From JADFRD01 sp964491015 (GTDB taxonomy: Bacteria > Fidelibacterota > Marinisomatia > Marinisomatales > TCS55): DNA of 25,152 bases. Numbering within the stretch: position 1 is the first letter of the stretch; each line of letters starts with the position of its first letter. Location: the NCBI GenBank assembly GCA_964491015.1, contig CAZBEY010000026.1, positions 1 to 25,152 of the forward strand, read 5' to 3'. Positions 9,627 through 18,189 of the stretch are shown one piece after another. The notes under the pieces were generated by a model, which was not told the DNA's origin, made no database searches, and was given only the letters and a program-made list of their open reading frames with translations. The position numbers and the translations under genes are program-made.

Positions 9627-9655
9627 ATTATAACACCCAGGTTCTACAAAATCAA
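9627..9655 (-). promoter_or_regulatory. Second, upstream sigma70-like promoter
   Basis: A TTGATT -35 (9650-9655), a 17-bp spacer and a perfect TATAAT -10 (9627-9632) lie on the minus strand, about 114 bp upstream of the first promoter. Initiation near 9620 would give a leader of about 185 nt. The two promoters could respond to different conditions. Confidence 0.5.
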
Positions 9656-9731
9656 TCTGATTTACATAGAAAAATTTTATTGATAATTGTTTTTATAACA
9701 ACATGATAATGAAATTTGAGCCCCATGCCTT

Positions 9732-11189
9732 TTACCAATCGTCTCCGTATGGGCCACCGTAGATTCCCATATCATTTCTAGTACCGTCTGAGTCTTTGAA
9801 GGAATCTCCCGGGTGCCCTGCGTTCAAACATGGGGAGTCAGCAGAAAGATGGTAGTCGCCTCTGTCAATATTCACGAAAAGAGGATTTAGATCAATATTG
9901 CCATTTCCAAAAACCACTCTGAATTCGTCCGTGAGTGTATAAACGGCGTGAGTAGGATAAAATTTATAATTATTTTCACCGCCGTTTTTCCACACAATTG
10001 TATTTATAATTAAAATATTACCAGAACTAACAATGGCGCTACTATTACTTCTGCTGGAAGTTTTGTTTCTGTAAAAAACAGAATTCACTATTTCGACGTT
10101 TCCGCTCTCTCCAACAATTAATGCGCCTCCCAGACCGCTTCTATTTTTCTCAAATAAACAATTATAAATTTCTGTATCAGAATCAACGATTATGGCTCCA
10201 CCTATTCTATTAGTATTATTCCGACTAAATTCAGAATTACGAATTAATAGTTCCCCCTCATATTGATATAGTCCAGCGCCATCTCCAAACTCCATTGAAT
10301 AATTGTTTCTGATATTACACTTGATGATTGAATTATTGCCGTCAGTTAAAATACCACCACCCCGCACTTGAGCAATATTGTGAACAATACGGCATTTTTT
10401 TAATAATGCGTCATCCTGTAAATACACTCCTCCGCCCATGCCATCTGGATAAATTGGCATACTTACGTTTGGATCTAATAAGGCTCTGTTATTTCTAATA
10501 ATACAGTTTCTGATAATTGCTGTACCGTTGGCGTGGACTCCTCCGCCGGCTACAGCTTTGCCGCCAGTGACCGTAAATCCATCGAGCTCACCCTTATTGA
10601 TTGTAACGACAGATCCTATATCCGGAGCCGCGCCTAACACAGTAATTTCTGGTATGAAAGTGCCTCGAATTACTGCTTTTTTGTCTAAAAACTTAAAATG
10701 ACCCCGATAAAGACCAGGGAAAACATTTATCGTGTCTCCATCATCAATAAAATGAGAATCAAAAGCATTCTGCAGAGAATCATATTGGTCCGGGACCTTC
10801 AATGACGACACATTTGGAACAACCAGGGGCGCCGATAGGGCATGTATAAATTGATCGTCTTGATCCACCATGCGAACCCGGTATTGAAAAGTGACGTCAT
10901 CGTCAATCATATCCGTATAGGTCACTTGTAAGGAATCTAGAATATGAGCCCTCTCTTCCCATGCAATGCTGTCTCCATAAACTGCGGAGCGTTCTACTAA
11001 AAATTCCTTGAATTTTTTTATCGTTATGCTAGACCACTCTAATGTTACAGGTGTCGGGATATATATTTTTTCCCCATTATAATCATGGGTAACGGTAAAA
11101 ATGTCGTCATCTATCGGCTTAGTAGAAAAAGGTGATTCACATGCAAGAAAAATCGTTATGAAAATCAGGAGTAAGCGCTTCATCATCAT
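9732..11189 (-). CDS. Right-handed parallel beta-helix lipoprotein
   Basis: The 485-residue product starts MMMKRLLLIFITIFLAC, a lipoprotein signal with the lipobox cysteine at residue 17, so it should be acylated and anchored in the envelope. After about 130 residues, possibly fibronectin-like, come many short repeats. They carry the 'I.N..I..N.A...GG.....' pattern of pectate-lyase-like beta-helices with asparagine ladders. The C-terminus 'DSDGTRNDMGIYGGPYG' is typical of this class. Such proteins bind or cleave polysaccharides, but no catalytic residues can be assigned here. The start overlaps the stop of the upstream TonB-dependent receptor in an ATGA. No good ribosome site is visible, so translational coupling is likely. 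Three consecutive ATGs leave the exact start uncertain by two codons. The pairing suggests a receptor with a surface or periplasmic glycan-binding partner. Confidence 0.88.
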   Translation of the reverse strand: MMMKRLLLIFITIFLACESPFSTKPIDDDIFTVTHDYNGEKIYIPTPVTLEWSSITIKKFKEFLVERSAVYGDSIAWEERAHILDSLQVTYTDMIDDDVTFQYRVRMVDQDDQFIHALSAPLVVPNVSSLKVPDQYDSLQNAFDSHFIDDGDTINVFPGLYRGHFKFLDKKAVIRGTFIPEITVLGAAPDIGSVVTINKGELDGFTVTGGKAVAGGGVHANGTAIIRNCIIRNNRALLDPNVSMPIYPDGMGGGVYLQDDALLKKCRIVHNIAQVRGGGILTDGNNSIIKCNIRNNYSMEFGDGAGLYQYEGELLIRNSEFSRNNTNRIGGAIIVDSDTEIYNCLFEKNRSGLGGALIVGESGNVEIVNSVFYRNKTSSRSNSSAIVSSGNILIINTIVWKNGGENNYKFYPTHAVYTLTDEFRVVFGNGNIDLNPLFVNIDRGDYHLSADSPCLNAGHPGDSFKDSDGTRNDMGIYGGPYGDDW

Positions 11190-13381
11190 ATGCTTATTTT
11201 GAAGGTAATAATTTCCCGGTAACGCTCAAAATAATTGAATCCCTGGCGAATGCTTTCTTCCAGTGTTAAGTCTAATTCGTCTTTAGACAGGATGTTTCTT
11301 ACGGTGTAGGATAAACTGCAATTTATCTTCCAAATTTTCTTTTTCAATGAAATATTTAAATTTGAATTTTCCCTTGGTTTACGAATTCCTTCTCCAAAAC
11401 CAGCAATATAATAAAACTGTTTTCCTTCATTGATATGATCATAGCTCATGGTGAGCCATCCAAGGTTTAACTCTGCCGTGGACACAAAACGAAATTCCGG
11501 TTTATTGGGGAATACACGAATATTACTGATGCCCAACCACGTTCCGCTACCGCTGACGGAAAATTTACCATTGAACATTTTCATTTTTAATGCCGCTTCG
11601 AATCCTCGGATATCTGCCGTTAGATCATTAAATGGAACGGCTGGTCCAACTTCAACTGAACGATAAGCAATTTTGTTTGTGTAATCATGAATGAACACCC
11701 CTAAAACGAGGTTCATTTCTGAAATAGGCAGATCTGTCTGAACGTCCATAAATGTCATATCCATATTTATTTCAGTGGCCGACAAATGCTCTCTTGTCAA
11801 TACCGAATCCATTGAACTGTCAAACTCCGCGTGCACAAACCGAAATTGGTCGCTTAACGTAGGCAAACGAGAATTATTTCCGGAGTTCACAAAAAGTGAA
11901 TAGCGCAGTTTATTTGTTTGCCCGTCTACATGTACGCCCAAGCGTTTACTGGACACTAACAATGTAGATGTATTGTAATCTAAAACTGCGCTCTCGTTTG
12001 TGATTCCATTTGTATAATACATGGTTGACTCATCCCGAACTGTTTTAACCTTGTTTCGTCGATAACTAAACTCCCAGTTTACGTGATCAATGACAGGACT
12101 GTTGCTAATAATAGCCCAGCGTGAAACCCACACCAGGGCGTTTATTTTTCTTGACATTTTAGCAACTTTATCCACCGTTGAAAACCCGTCAACGTCATAA
12201 TATGATCGGTCCCCGTGAAAATATTGTTTTTCGGATTCCAATTGAAGAGTATTTTTAATATCTCGAATTGAGAATCCTTTTGATGCTTGCCATGTCAGCG
12301 ATCCGTCCTCAAGCAGCTCGTTGACGCTGGTAAAATAATCCTGATTCAATTCCCAGTCTCGTTTCCCCGCCATAAATGTCCAGTTTTTGGTATTTAATAT
12401 GGACCCCTCATATTTGCCACTGATGACCTTTAACCCATCATCTGATGTTACGCTTCCCGACTCAAATTCTAAAGTTTTATCAAGGTTATACCAACTCACA
12501 TCGAACCGGCCGGAATAAACGTTTAAACCCCCAAATGCATTGTTAAAAATAGACGTTGTAATCGTTCTTCCACCATAGGCTCTCTTTTTTCCAGTATATC
12601 TACCACCGATACCAACGGGTCCATAAACTCCTGCCACACCGTACGACAGGTCTAAATCATCGCTGTAAGTTTGCCCGGTCCCCTCTGTAATATATCCGGA
12701 ATTATTAATGGCTTTTTTACTTTCAACATTTACCACTCCTCCAATCGCATCGCTTCCGAATAAAGCTGATCCGCCTCCTTTGACGACTTGAATTTGATCA
12801 ATGGAATTCAAATCGAGAAAAGACAAATCCGCTACGCCGGTATTTGAGTCATTAATTCGCACTCCATCAAGAAAAACGGCCACATCTGTTGCGTTGCTGC
12901 CACGGATACTGACGGTCTCTTTCCCGCTATTGGAATAATTTAATTGCAGGCTGGATACCCGCCTCAAGGCACTTCCTAAATCTCTGGCTCCCTGCAATTC
13001 AATCACATCAATGTCAATGCGGTCTACTGCAGATGCAACGTCAAGATCAACTTTTCTTCGTGCGCCTACGACGTCAATTTCCCGGCCGGCGATAATCCCA
13101 GCCGTCATTTCAACCAGTAAAAAACTATCATTTTCGACAGTGATTGTCATCGGGTCATAACCAATATGGGAGATACTGACTGAAAAGGGGAAATCTTGTT
13201 TTGTTGAAAGTGTAAAAAGACCATCCACGTCAGAAGCAGTTCCTTCATCGCCGTCGGCAATTATAATATTAACGCCAGCAACAGATGCGCCATTCTTGGC
13301 ATCAACTGTTTGTCCGGGAATTTCACTCGTTTGGGGAAATATCCAGGAGATGGAAAAAATGACTATAGAAATGAATTTCAA
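11186..13381 (-). CDS. TonB-dependent receptor (BtuB/CirA-like size)
   Basis: The product has 731 residues. A short signal sequence (about 1-18) precedes a carboxypeptidase-regulatory-like domain (about 20-100, 'GQTVDAKNGASVAGVNIIIAD'). A canonical plug follows (about 105-225, 'ETVSIRGSNATDVAVFLDGVRIND', 'VKGGGSALFGSDAIGGVVNVES'), then a barrel. It would import an unknown ligand across the outer membrane using TonB energy. The only possible start giving a signal peptide is TTG at 13381. There is no in-frame ATG between it and the upstream stop, and no Shine-Dalgarno site, so initiation may be weak or controlled. It overlaps the following beta-helix lipoprotein gene by 4 nt and lies 89 bp downstream of the RND exporter gene, so it may be a tail of that operon or a separate unit. 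Confidence 0.9.
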   Translation of the reverse strand: MKFISIVIFSISWIFPQTSEIPGQTVDAKNGASVAGVNIIIADGDEGTASDVDGLFTLSTKQDFPFSVSISHIGYDPMTITVENDSFLLVEMTAGIIAGREIDVVGARRKVDLDVASAVDRIDIDVIELQGARDLGSALRRVSSLQLNYSNSGKETVSIRGSNATDVAVFLDGVRINDSNTGVADLSFLDLNSIDQIQVVKGGGSALFGSDAIGGVVNVESKKAINNSGYITEGTGQTYSDDLDLSYGVAGVYGPVGIGGRYTGKKRAYGGRTITTSIFNNAFGGLNVYSGRFDVSWYNLDKTLEFESGSVTSDDGLKVISGKYEGSILNTKNWTFMAGKRDWELNQDYFTSVNELLEDGSLTWQASKGFSIRDIKNTLQLESEKQYFHGDRSYYDVDGFSTVDKVAKMSRKINALVWVSRWAIISNSPVIDHVNWEFSYRRNKVKTVRDESTMYYTNGITNESAVLDYNTSTLLVSSKRLGVHVDGQTNKLRYSLFVNSGNNSRLPTLSDQFRFVHAEFDSSMDSVLTREHLSATEINMDMTFMDVQTDLPISEMNLVLGVFIHDYTNKIAYRSVEVGPAVPFNDLTADIRGFEAALKMKMFNGKFSVSGSGTWLGISNIRVFPNKPEFRFVSTAELNLGWLTMSYDHINEGKQFYYIAGFGEGIRKPRENSNLNISLKKKIWKINCSLSYTVRNILSKDELDLTLEESIRQGFNYFERYREIITFKISI

Positions 13382-13449
13382 AATTGATGTATTAAATAGG
13401 CTTGGAAGTTAACGTTCTTTTATTAAAGAGGGCTTTGCAAAATCTATTG

Positions 13450-13466
13450 TACAAATATATTTTGTA
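13450..13466. repeat. Perfect A+T-rich inverted repeat between RND and receptor genes
   Basis: TACAAA and TTTGTA flank a TATAT loop, with T-rich DNA on its right side. On the minus strand, which is the transcribed direction, no T-run follows, so it is a poor terminator. It could be a protein-binding site or chance in A+T-rich DNA. Confidence 0.25.
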
Positions 13467-13470
13467 TTTT

Positions 13471-16218
13471 TTATTTTAATCGGTTTTTATTTTCGACCCA
13501 GCCCATGACAGCAGGAATAATCAATACTGTAGCAAGGAAACAGGTCCCGACGCCAATGAATAAGGCAATTCCCATGGAACCAAGGCCGCGATAAGTTGCA
13601 AAAGTCAAAGAACCAAAGCCCAGCATGGTTGTAAGGGATGTCAATAAAATAGCGCGTCCTGTAGAAGAAAATACTGTTTTATGTTCTTTTTTCCCCTCAA
13701 GCTGATACCGGTGGATAATATGAATACCGTCATCGACGCCAATACCAATAATCATGGGGACAGCCATGGCATTCAACATGGTTAAATACAAGCCGGAAAT
13801 TTCCATAACGCCTAACATCCACCAGGTTCCAATCGCTAAAGGCACGATGGCCAATATTGCTTTTCTGGGATTGCGAAAGTCCAATAAAAGAATCACGAAT
13901 ATTACCATCAAAGCCAAACCGGTTGCGAATCTTCCGTCTTCTGAAAATAGATCCATAAGTCGTCTGTAAACGACCGGTAACCCGGTGGCTCTTTCGCTCA
14001 CGGCTTCCAATTCATCTGAAAAACGTTCCAAAAACATTTGATCCCAAACGTTTGATTTTGGAAATACCGTTACGAGAAACAATCCTCCGGATTTACCCAC
14101 ATATTGATTACGGATATTATAAGGAATTGTTTCTAATGTAATCATTTCTGCATTCGCCATTTTGACGGTCATTGTTTTAAATGTATGGGCGAAGTCTAGG
14201 TGAAACTGTTTTAATTCATTCAGTTTTGATGAACCAATATCTTCAATACGATGAATCAAATTTGATAGGGCTCCTGTTGAAATGTCCGAACTGACACCTG
14301 CCAACTGCCTCTGCCATTGCATTACCGTTTCATCTTCATCTTCGGGAACCACTCCCACCAACAAGCCTGTTTTTAAATACACCTTATCCTGCCCGCTAAT
14401 GTTTGCCATATCCTGTATTTCCATGACATTGGCTTCCAACCGAATCAGTTCCTCTTGTAATTGGGATAAATCATGTTGGTTAAAAGATTCGCTGACCTTT
14501 GCAGTTTGAATCTTATGGTGAATATCGTTCACAATTATCTGCCTGTTTTTCTGCTCATGTTCTGATGGTAAAAAATCCACAATTGAGCGTACCATACCGG
14601 CTGTTTTTATCTTCTTTGCTTTTTTGGTCAGTTCCGTGGCTTCTTCGATTGTGTTCGCGGTGAAATAAGCATAGTCAGCGCTCATATCCATTTTTTCAAT
14701 CATTTTATCCTGAAGAACCACTGTCTCTAATCCTTCCGGTTCCATATTCAGATAATTGTAATCCCACTCGATTTGACTCCCCCGCCAGCCGACATATACC
14801 GTTAAGATAATAACGGCAGTCATAGTTGCCACTGGTTTGAAAGCCAATTGTTTTGCAAACCTTCCCAGCCATTTATAGGAAATATCTTTAGGAATTTTTA
14901 CCTTTTTAGATTGGGTTATCTTGTCCTTGACTCGTTCCCGGATTACAAGAAGGGTCGGCAGGATTGTGATGGCGGCAACCATCGTCATTACGATACCAAG
15001 CCCAAGAGATAGTCCGAATTCCCGGAATCCCTGGGTGCGGGTAAAAAGAAAGGTTAAAAATGCTGTCGCAGTAGTCACTCCGCCCGTTAAAACGCCCAGC
15101 CCTGCCTTAGTAAATGTAAAATTAATAGATTCTTTTACACTTTTCCCGGCACTTCTCATTTCACTATAAGCTGCTATTATATGGACGGAAAAATCGATAC
15201 CCAATCCCACAAGGATGACCCCCATCATTGCTGTCATCATATTCAAGGCTCCAATGGCTAACCAAGTGACTCCCAGCGCCCATACAACGCCGATCATCAG
15301 CGTTATTATGGCCAGAACCGGACTGATAATCATTTTGAAAGCGATCGCAAAAAGAATCAAAATGAGTATGAGCGCTATTGATGTTATGGTAAATGAATCT
15401 TCTTCCATCGCTCGCAGTTCGTCCCGCTGTAGAGGAATGGCTCCGGTTAATCCAGCTTCGACACCAAACTCCTTAGCATATTTTTTAACAATTTTCTCTG
15501 CCGCATCTGTGGATGCCGGATATGATTCAAACTCCATCCAATCAAAACTGGGGATGATCTGCATGATGAGCATTTCTCTGTCCCAACTGCGGTAATACGA
15601 ATCACCCATCAATATAGCGTCAGCAGCGTTATTTCCTGTATTCTCAAGATTCCCATTCATCGCTCGGTTCAATTCTTCCGTAAATGTCTGGATACCATCC
15701 ATAAATCGAATAGCACCTTGTTCCTGTTCCTGCCCTTCAATTGAACCTCCGCTGCTGCCGGTGTATTCACGCTCAAATGTATCGTTCAGATTTTTTAAGA
15801 AGCCAGCTAAGTTTGGATTCTCAAACATCGATTGGTTGGTTTCCAGGTCATCGCTTTTCATCAGCATTAGCGCATGCTCTTCAATCAAATCCTTAGGCAA
15901 ACGGTAATCCACTTTTTTGAAATATTGAGTAAGCTTTTCTATTTCCGGCGCTGCTTTTTCAGCAAACTCTATTAATTTTTCCGGATCTCCTTCCGCCACC
16001 ACCAGCATGGACATGGCGCCGTCGAATTCACTGATGATTCTATCATATTCCGTCACCATCGGATCGTCCTGAGGCATAAGGTCGGTAAAATCCGTTTTCA
16101 TTTTTAACTGTTCGGCCATAATGCCCAAAACAATTGAAACAGTTAGAAGAACAAGCGCCGACCACCAGGGTTTAGTAGAAATAAATTCAGCAAGTGTGTT
16201 TAATAATTTTTTTCTCAT
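13471..16218 (-). CDS. RND/MMPL-family exporter (COG1033-like)
   Basis: The 915-residue inner-membrane protein has the duplicated RND layout: one N-terminal helix (about 18-36), a periplasmic loop, a bundle of five helices (about 280-430), another helix near 460, a second periplasmic domain, and a final bundle (about 770-910). The two halves carry matching motifs at equivalent helices, GLGIDFSVH (Asp342) and GIGVDDGIH (Asp829, Asp830), the acidic residues expected to relay protons. Length and motifs fit the predicted-exporter group that includes lipid and hopanoid transporters of the MmpL/HpnN type rather than three-component drug pumps. AGAGG lies a suitable distance before the ATG at 16218. 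It is the last gene of a TetR-led set containing a LolA-like carrier and an outer-membrane barrel, so the likely cargo is hydrophobic and envelope-directed. The substrate is not known. Confidence 0.9.
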   Translation of the reverse strand: MRKKLLNTLAEFISTKPWWSALVLLTVSIVLGIMAEQLKMKTDFTDLMPQDDPMVTEYDRIISEFDGAMSMLVVAEGDPEKLIEFAEKAAPEIEKLTQYFKKVDYRLPKDLIEEHALMLMKSDDLETNQSMFENPNLAGFLKNLNDTFEREYTGSSGGSIEGQEQEQGAIRFMDGIQTFTEELNRAMNGNLENTGNNAADAILMGDSYYRSWDREMLIMQIIPSFDWMEFESYPASTDAAEKIVKKYAKEFGVEAGLTGAIPLQRDELRAMEEDSFTITSIALILILILFAIAFKMIISPVLAIITLMIGVVWALGVTWLAIGALNMMTAMMGVILVGLGIDFSVHIIAAYSEMRSAGKSVKESINFTFTKAGLGVLTGGVTTATAFLTFLFTRTQGFREFGLSLGLGIVMTMVAAITILPTLLVIRERVKDKITQSKKVKIPKDISYKWLGRFAKQLAFKPVATMTAVIILTVYVGWRGSQIEWDYNYLNMEPEGLETVVLQDKMIEKMDMSADYAYFTANTIEEATELTKKAKKIKTAGMVRSIVDFLPSEHEQKNRQIIVNDIHHKIQTAKVSESFNQHDLSQLQEELIRLEANVMEIQDMANISGQDKVYLKTGLLVGVVPEDEDETVMQWQRQLAGVSSDISTGALSNLIHRIEDIGSSKLNELKQFHLDFAHTFKTMTVKMANAEMITLETIPYNIRNQYVGKSGGLFLVTVFPKSNVWDQMFLERFSDELEAVSERATGLPVVYRRLMDLFSEDGRFATGLALMVIFVILLLDFRNPRKAILAIVPLAIGTWWMLGVMEISGLYLTMLNAMAVPMIIGIGVDDGIHIIHRYQLEGKKEHKTVFSSTGRAILLTSLTTMLGFGSLTFATYRGLGSMGIALFIGVGTCFLATVLIIPAVMGWVENKNRLK

Positions 16219-16310
16219 TAGTTTTTCCTCTCGGTTTTGCCTCAGAAATTCAAAGTACGCAGATATGTTAATTTGATAAGCCTTGCTTTGTGTACACTAT
16301 AACTCTGCGG

Positions 16311-17414
16311 CTACGTTATTTTTACCCCCATTTTTTCCATATCGTTCATCAATTGTCCTGGTTCCACTATTTGTCCCATCCAATGTAATCCCGGTTTCTG
16401 AATGACACCGTCTAAATATTGCAGCAAACACGCCACAACGGGAATAGCCGTAAACCAGTAACCATCTTCATGCGATAGAGTTGTTTCCAGTTGTGTTTCC
16501 TTTCCATCCTTTGTACCAATTGCTTTCAATTTCATGATGGTATAAAATGGTGGTTTGGACGTTTGTTTCCAAGCCCATGTAAATAATTGACCCATAGATT
16601 TTGTCATGGCGTTAGGAAATAATTTTACCATCACCATGGAAAACGGTGTAATAACCCAATCCATGATCCAGCCAAACCCCGTGATAAAAAAACCGGTTTC
16701 TTTTAGCGATGGAATTAATTCCGGTAGATTACGTATTTCTTCAAACATCATTGGCGCGCACCATTTTTCCCCTACCGGTTCGCCAAAATCAATTTTTTTA
16801 AAATCCCGAGTAGTCCACAAGCTTGCTTTTTTCCACTGACCATCTTGGAGAAATGATGTGTCATAATCCTGCAATTCCCGCATGAATTCTTGTTTTGTTG
16901 CATCCGCGAGTTCAACATGATTCATATCCATATTAATAGTGGTGTAGATTACAGCAGATTCCAATACGTCCAGTTGACTGTCCGCATACCGGACCAATGC
17001 AGCGGGCAACCCGGGATGAAACCCTGCTTCGCTGATAAAGTATTGCCCGGATGATTCAATTTCACCTGTCATTGATTTCAATATTTTTACTTTTGAGTTT
17101 GAATACTGAATATCCAAATAATCACATTTTGCTTCCATACAGGCGCGAGCTATGGTTTCAGTAAATTGAGCTATGGAGGCTGCAGACACTACTATATCCA
17201 TGCCGGAGATGGATTCAACAAGTAAATCTTTATCTGATGCATCAACAGATGTCCAACTCACACGATCAGGATGATTCAATTTTTCGGCTGTGTGGCTCAA
17301 TTTATTTTCATTCCGCGCCGCTAGTATAATATGGTCATCTGTCCACTTAAGCAACAGTGTTGCGATTTTTTCACCCGTATTACCACTGCCGCCTAATATA
17401 AAAATTGTTTTCAT
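16311..17414 (-). CDS. Saccharopine-dehydrogenase-like NAD(P)-binding oxidoreductase
   Basis: The 367-residue cytosolic protein opens with MKTIFILGGSGNTGEKIA, a Rossmann nucleotide-binding loop (GGSGNTG, residues 8-14) of the Sacchrp_dh_NADP family. 'LAARNENKL' follows as the end of the second strand, and 'ISEAGFHPGLP' matches the family's catalytic-domain junction. Relatives include lysine-pathway enzymes, human SCCPDH-like proteins and mycobacterial trans-acting enoyl reductases of the Rv2953 type that reduce lipid chains. Its position between a DUF1295 membrane enzyme and an RND exporter favours a lipid-reducing role over lysine metabolism, but that is inference. AGAGG precedes the ATG at 17414. 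The gap to the upstream gene is 27 bp; a 92-bp gap follows before the exporter. Confidence 0.85.
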   Translation of the reverse strand: MKTIFILGGSGNTGEKIATLLLKWTDDHIILAARNENKLSHTAEKLNHPDRVSWTSVDASDKDLLVESISGMDIVVSAASIAQFTETIARACMEAKCDYLDIQYSNSKVKILKSMTGEIESSGQYFISEAGFHPGLPAALVRYADSQLDVLESAVIYTTINMDMNHVELADATKQEFMRELQDYDTSFLQDGQWKKASLWTTRDFKKIDFGEPVGEKWCAPMMFEEIRNLPELIPSLKETGFFITGFGWIMDWVITPFSMVMVKLFPNAMTKSMGQLFTWAWKQTSKPPFYTIMKLKAIGTKDGKETQLETTLSHEDGYWFTAIPVVACLLQYLDGVIQKPGLHWMGQIVEPGQLMNDMEKMGVKIT

Positions 17415-17441
17415 TTTTTCCTCTCTGTCTATAAGATTGTT

Positions 17442-18125
17442 TTAATACAAAAAAGGAATGAATTTCTTTGTCTTTGATTTATAAGCATGGAAATCATTTC
17501 CATATTTTTCAGATAAATATTTTTCTTTCATGGGGATGTGCATAAAAATAAAGCTAATAGTCATAATAATAGGTAGAATTAATGCCCACGGATTAGCTGT
17601 GATAAAAGAATAACCGGTAAACAGGACTGTATCTCCAAAATAATTAATATGTCTTGAGAAGGCAAAAAGACCCTTAGTATACAATTTCCCCTTGTTTTCC
17701 GTATTCTGTTTCCATCGATGCCGAGTAAGTTCGGACTCGGTATTTAACCAAGACCCAACTAAGTACAGAGCGACGCCAATCCATTCAGCAAGCGCCAGCT
17801 CATCTGGGTGAGCGCTACCAAATAATGCAAAGGACACATGTAAAATGTAAATCCAGACCGATACTGTTATTACTTCGTCCCAATTCATTTTTCTCTTCGT
17901 CAAATAAAAACTGGTCACCATCAATCGTAAAAAATAAACAGTAGCTGAAAGTAGTAATAACTGATTGCGAACAGGGTTCCCGGCGACAGCTTCGGCATTG
18001 AACCACCCAAAAACTATTTGAAGTCCGTTAAAAAATAATAACCACACAACGACTAAAATTGCAATGAAGTGATTAGTTGTCAAAAATAATTTCTGTGGAA
18101 TTGATTTTCCATATTCGCCATGCAT
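17442..18125 (-). CDS. DUF1295 / steroid-reductase-like integral membrane enzyme
   Basis: The 227-residue polytopic protein has about five or six hydrophobic helices. In its C-terminal half it carries 'KGLFAFSRHINYFGD', the signature of DUF1295 and of the wider isoprenylcysteine methyltransferase/steroid 5-alpha-reductase C-terminal fold. 'EKYLSEKYGNDFHAYKSKTKKFIPF' at the end is the usual tail of the family. Members use a cofactor (NADPH or S-adenosylmethionine) at the membrane face on a lipophilic substrate; which one applies here cannot be seen. GGGAGG with a 7-nt spacer fixes the ATG at 18125. It lies between the barrel gene (64 bp upstream) and the oxidoreductase, supporting a two-enzyme lipid-modifying step inside this locus. 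Confidence 0.82.
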   Translation of the reverse strand: MHGEYGKSIPQKLFLTTNHFIAILVVVWLLFFNGLQIVFGWFNAEAVAGNPVRNQLLLLSATVYFLRLMVTSFYLTKRKMNWDEVITVSVWIYILHVSFALFGSAHPDELALAEWIGVALYLVGSWLNTESELTRHRWKQNTENKGKLYTKGLFAFSRHINYFGDTVLFTGYSFITANPWALILPIIMTISFIFMHIPMKEKYLSEKYGNDFHAYKSKTKKFIPFLY

Positions 18126-18189
18126 TAGTGTGCCTCCCTAATTCATTATTTCTTTCTCATATTCTCTCAGTGGCTCTCTGTATCCATAA

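Larger units (their letters stand above)
9435..9731. other. A+T-rich intergenic regulatory region, 297 bp
   Basis: This gap separates the beta-helix lipoprotein gene from the TonB-dependent receptor operon. It holds two minus-strand sigma70-like promoters (9513-9541 and 9627-9655) and a run of ten A residues near 9611-9620. I see no RNA gene, no riboswitch that I recognise and no strong terminator for the upstream gene. The strands of the gap carry no credible coding frame. Confidence 0.6.

Noticed and set aside
13450..13466. Terminator after the RND gene
   Set aside because: The stem is only A-T rich with few G-C pairs, and the T-run is on the wrong side for minus-strand transcription.
15215..15595. 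126-codon plus-strand frame
   Set aside because: It is antisense to the RND exporter; its hydrophobicity mirrors the transmembrane codons on the other strand.
18150..18183. Fourth repeat copy after the barrel gene
   Set aside because: It resembles the CTCTGTGG theme but is too diverged to list as a copy without a genome-wide model.
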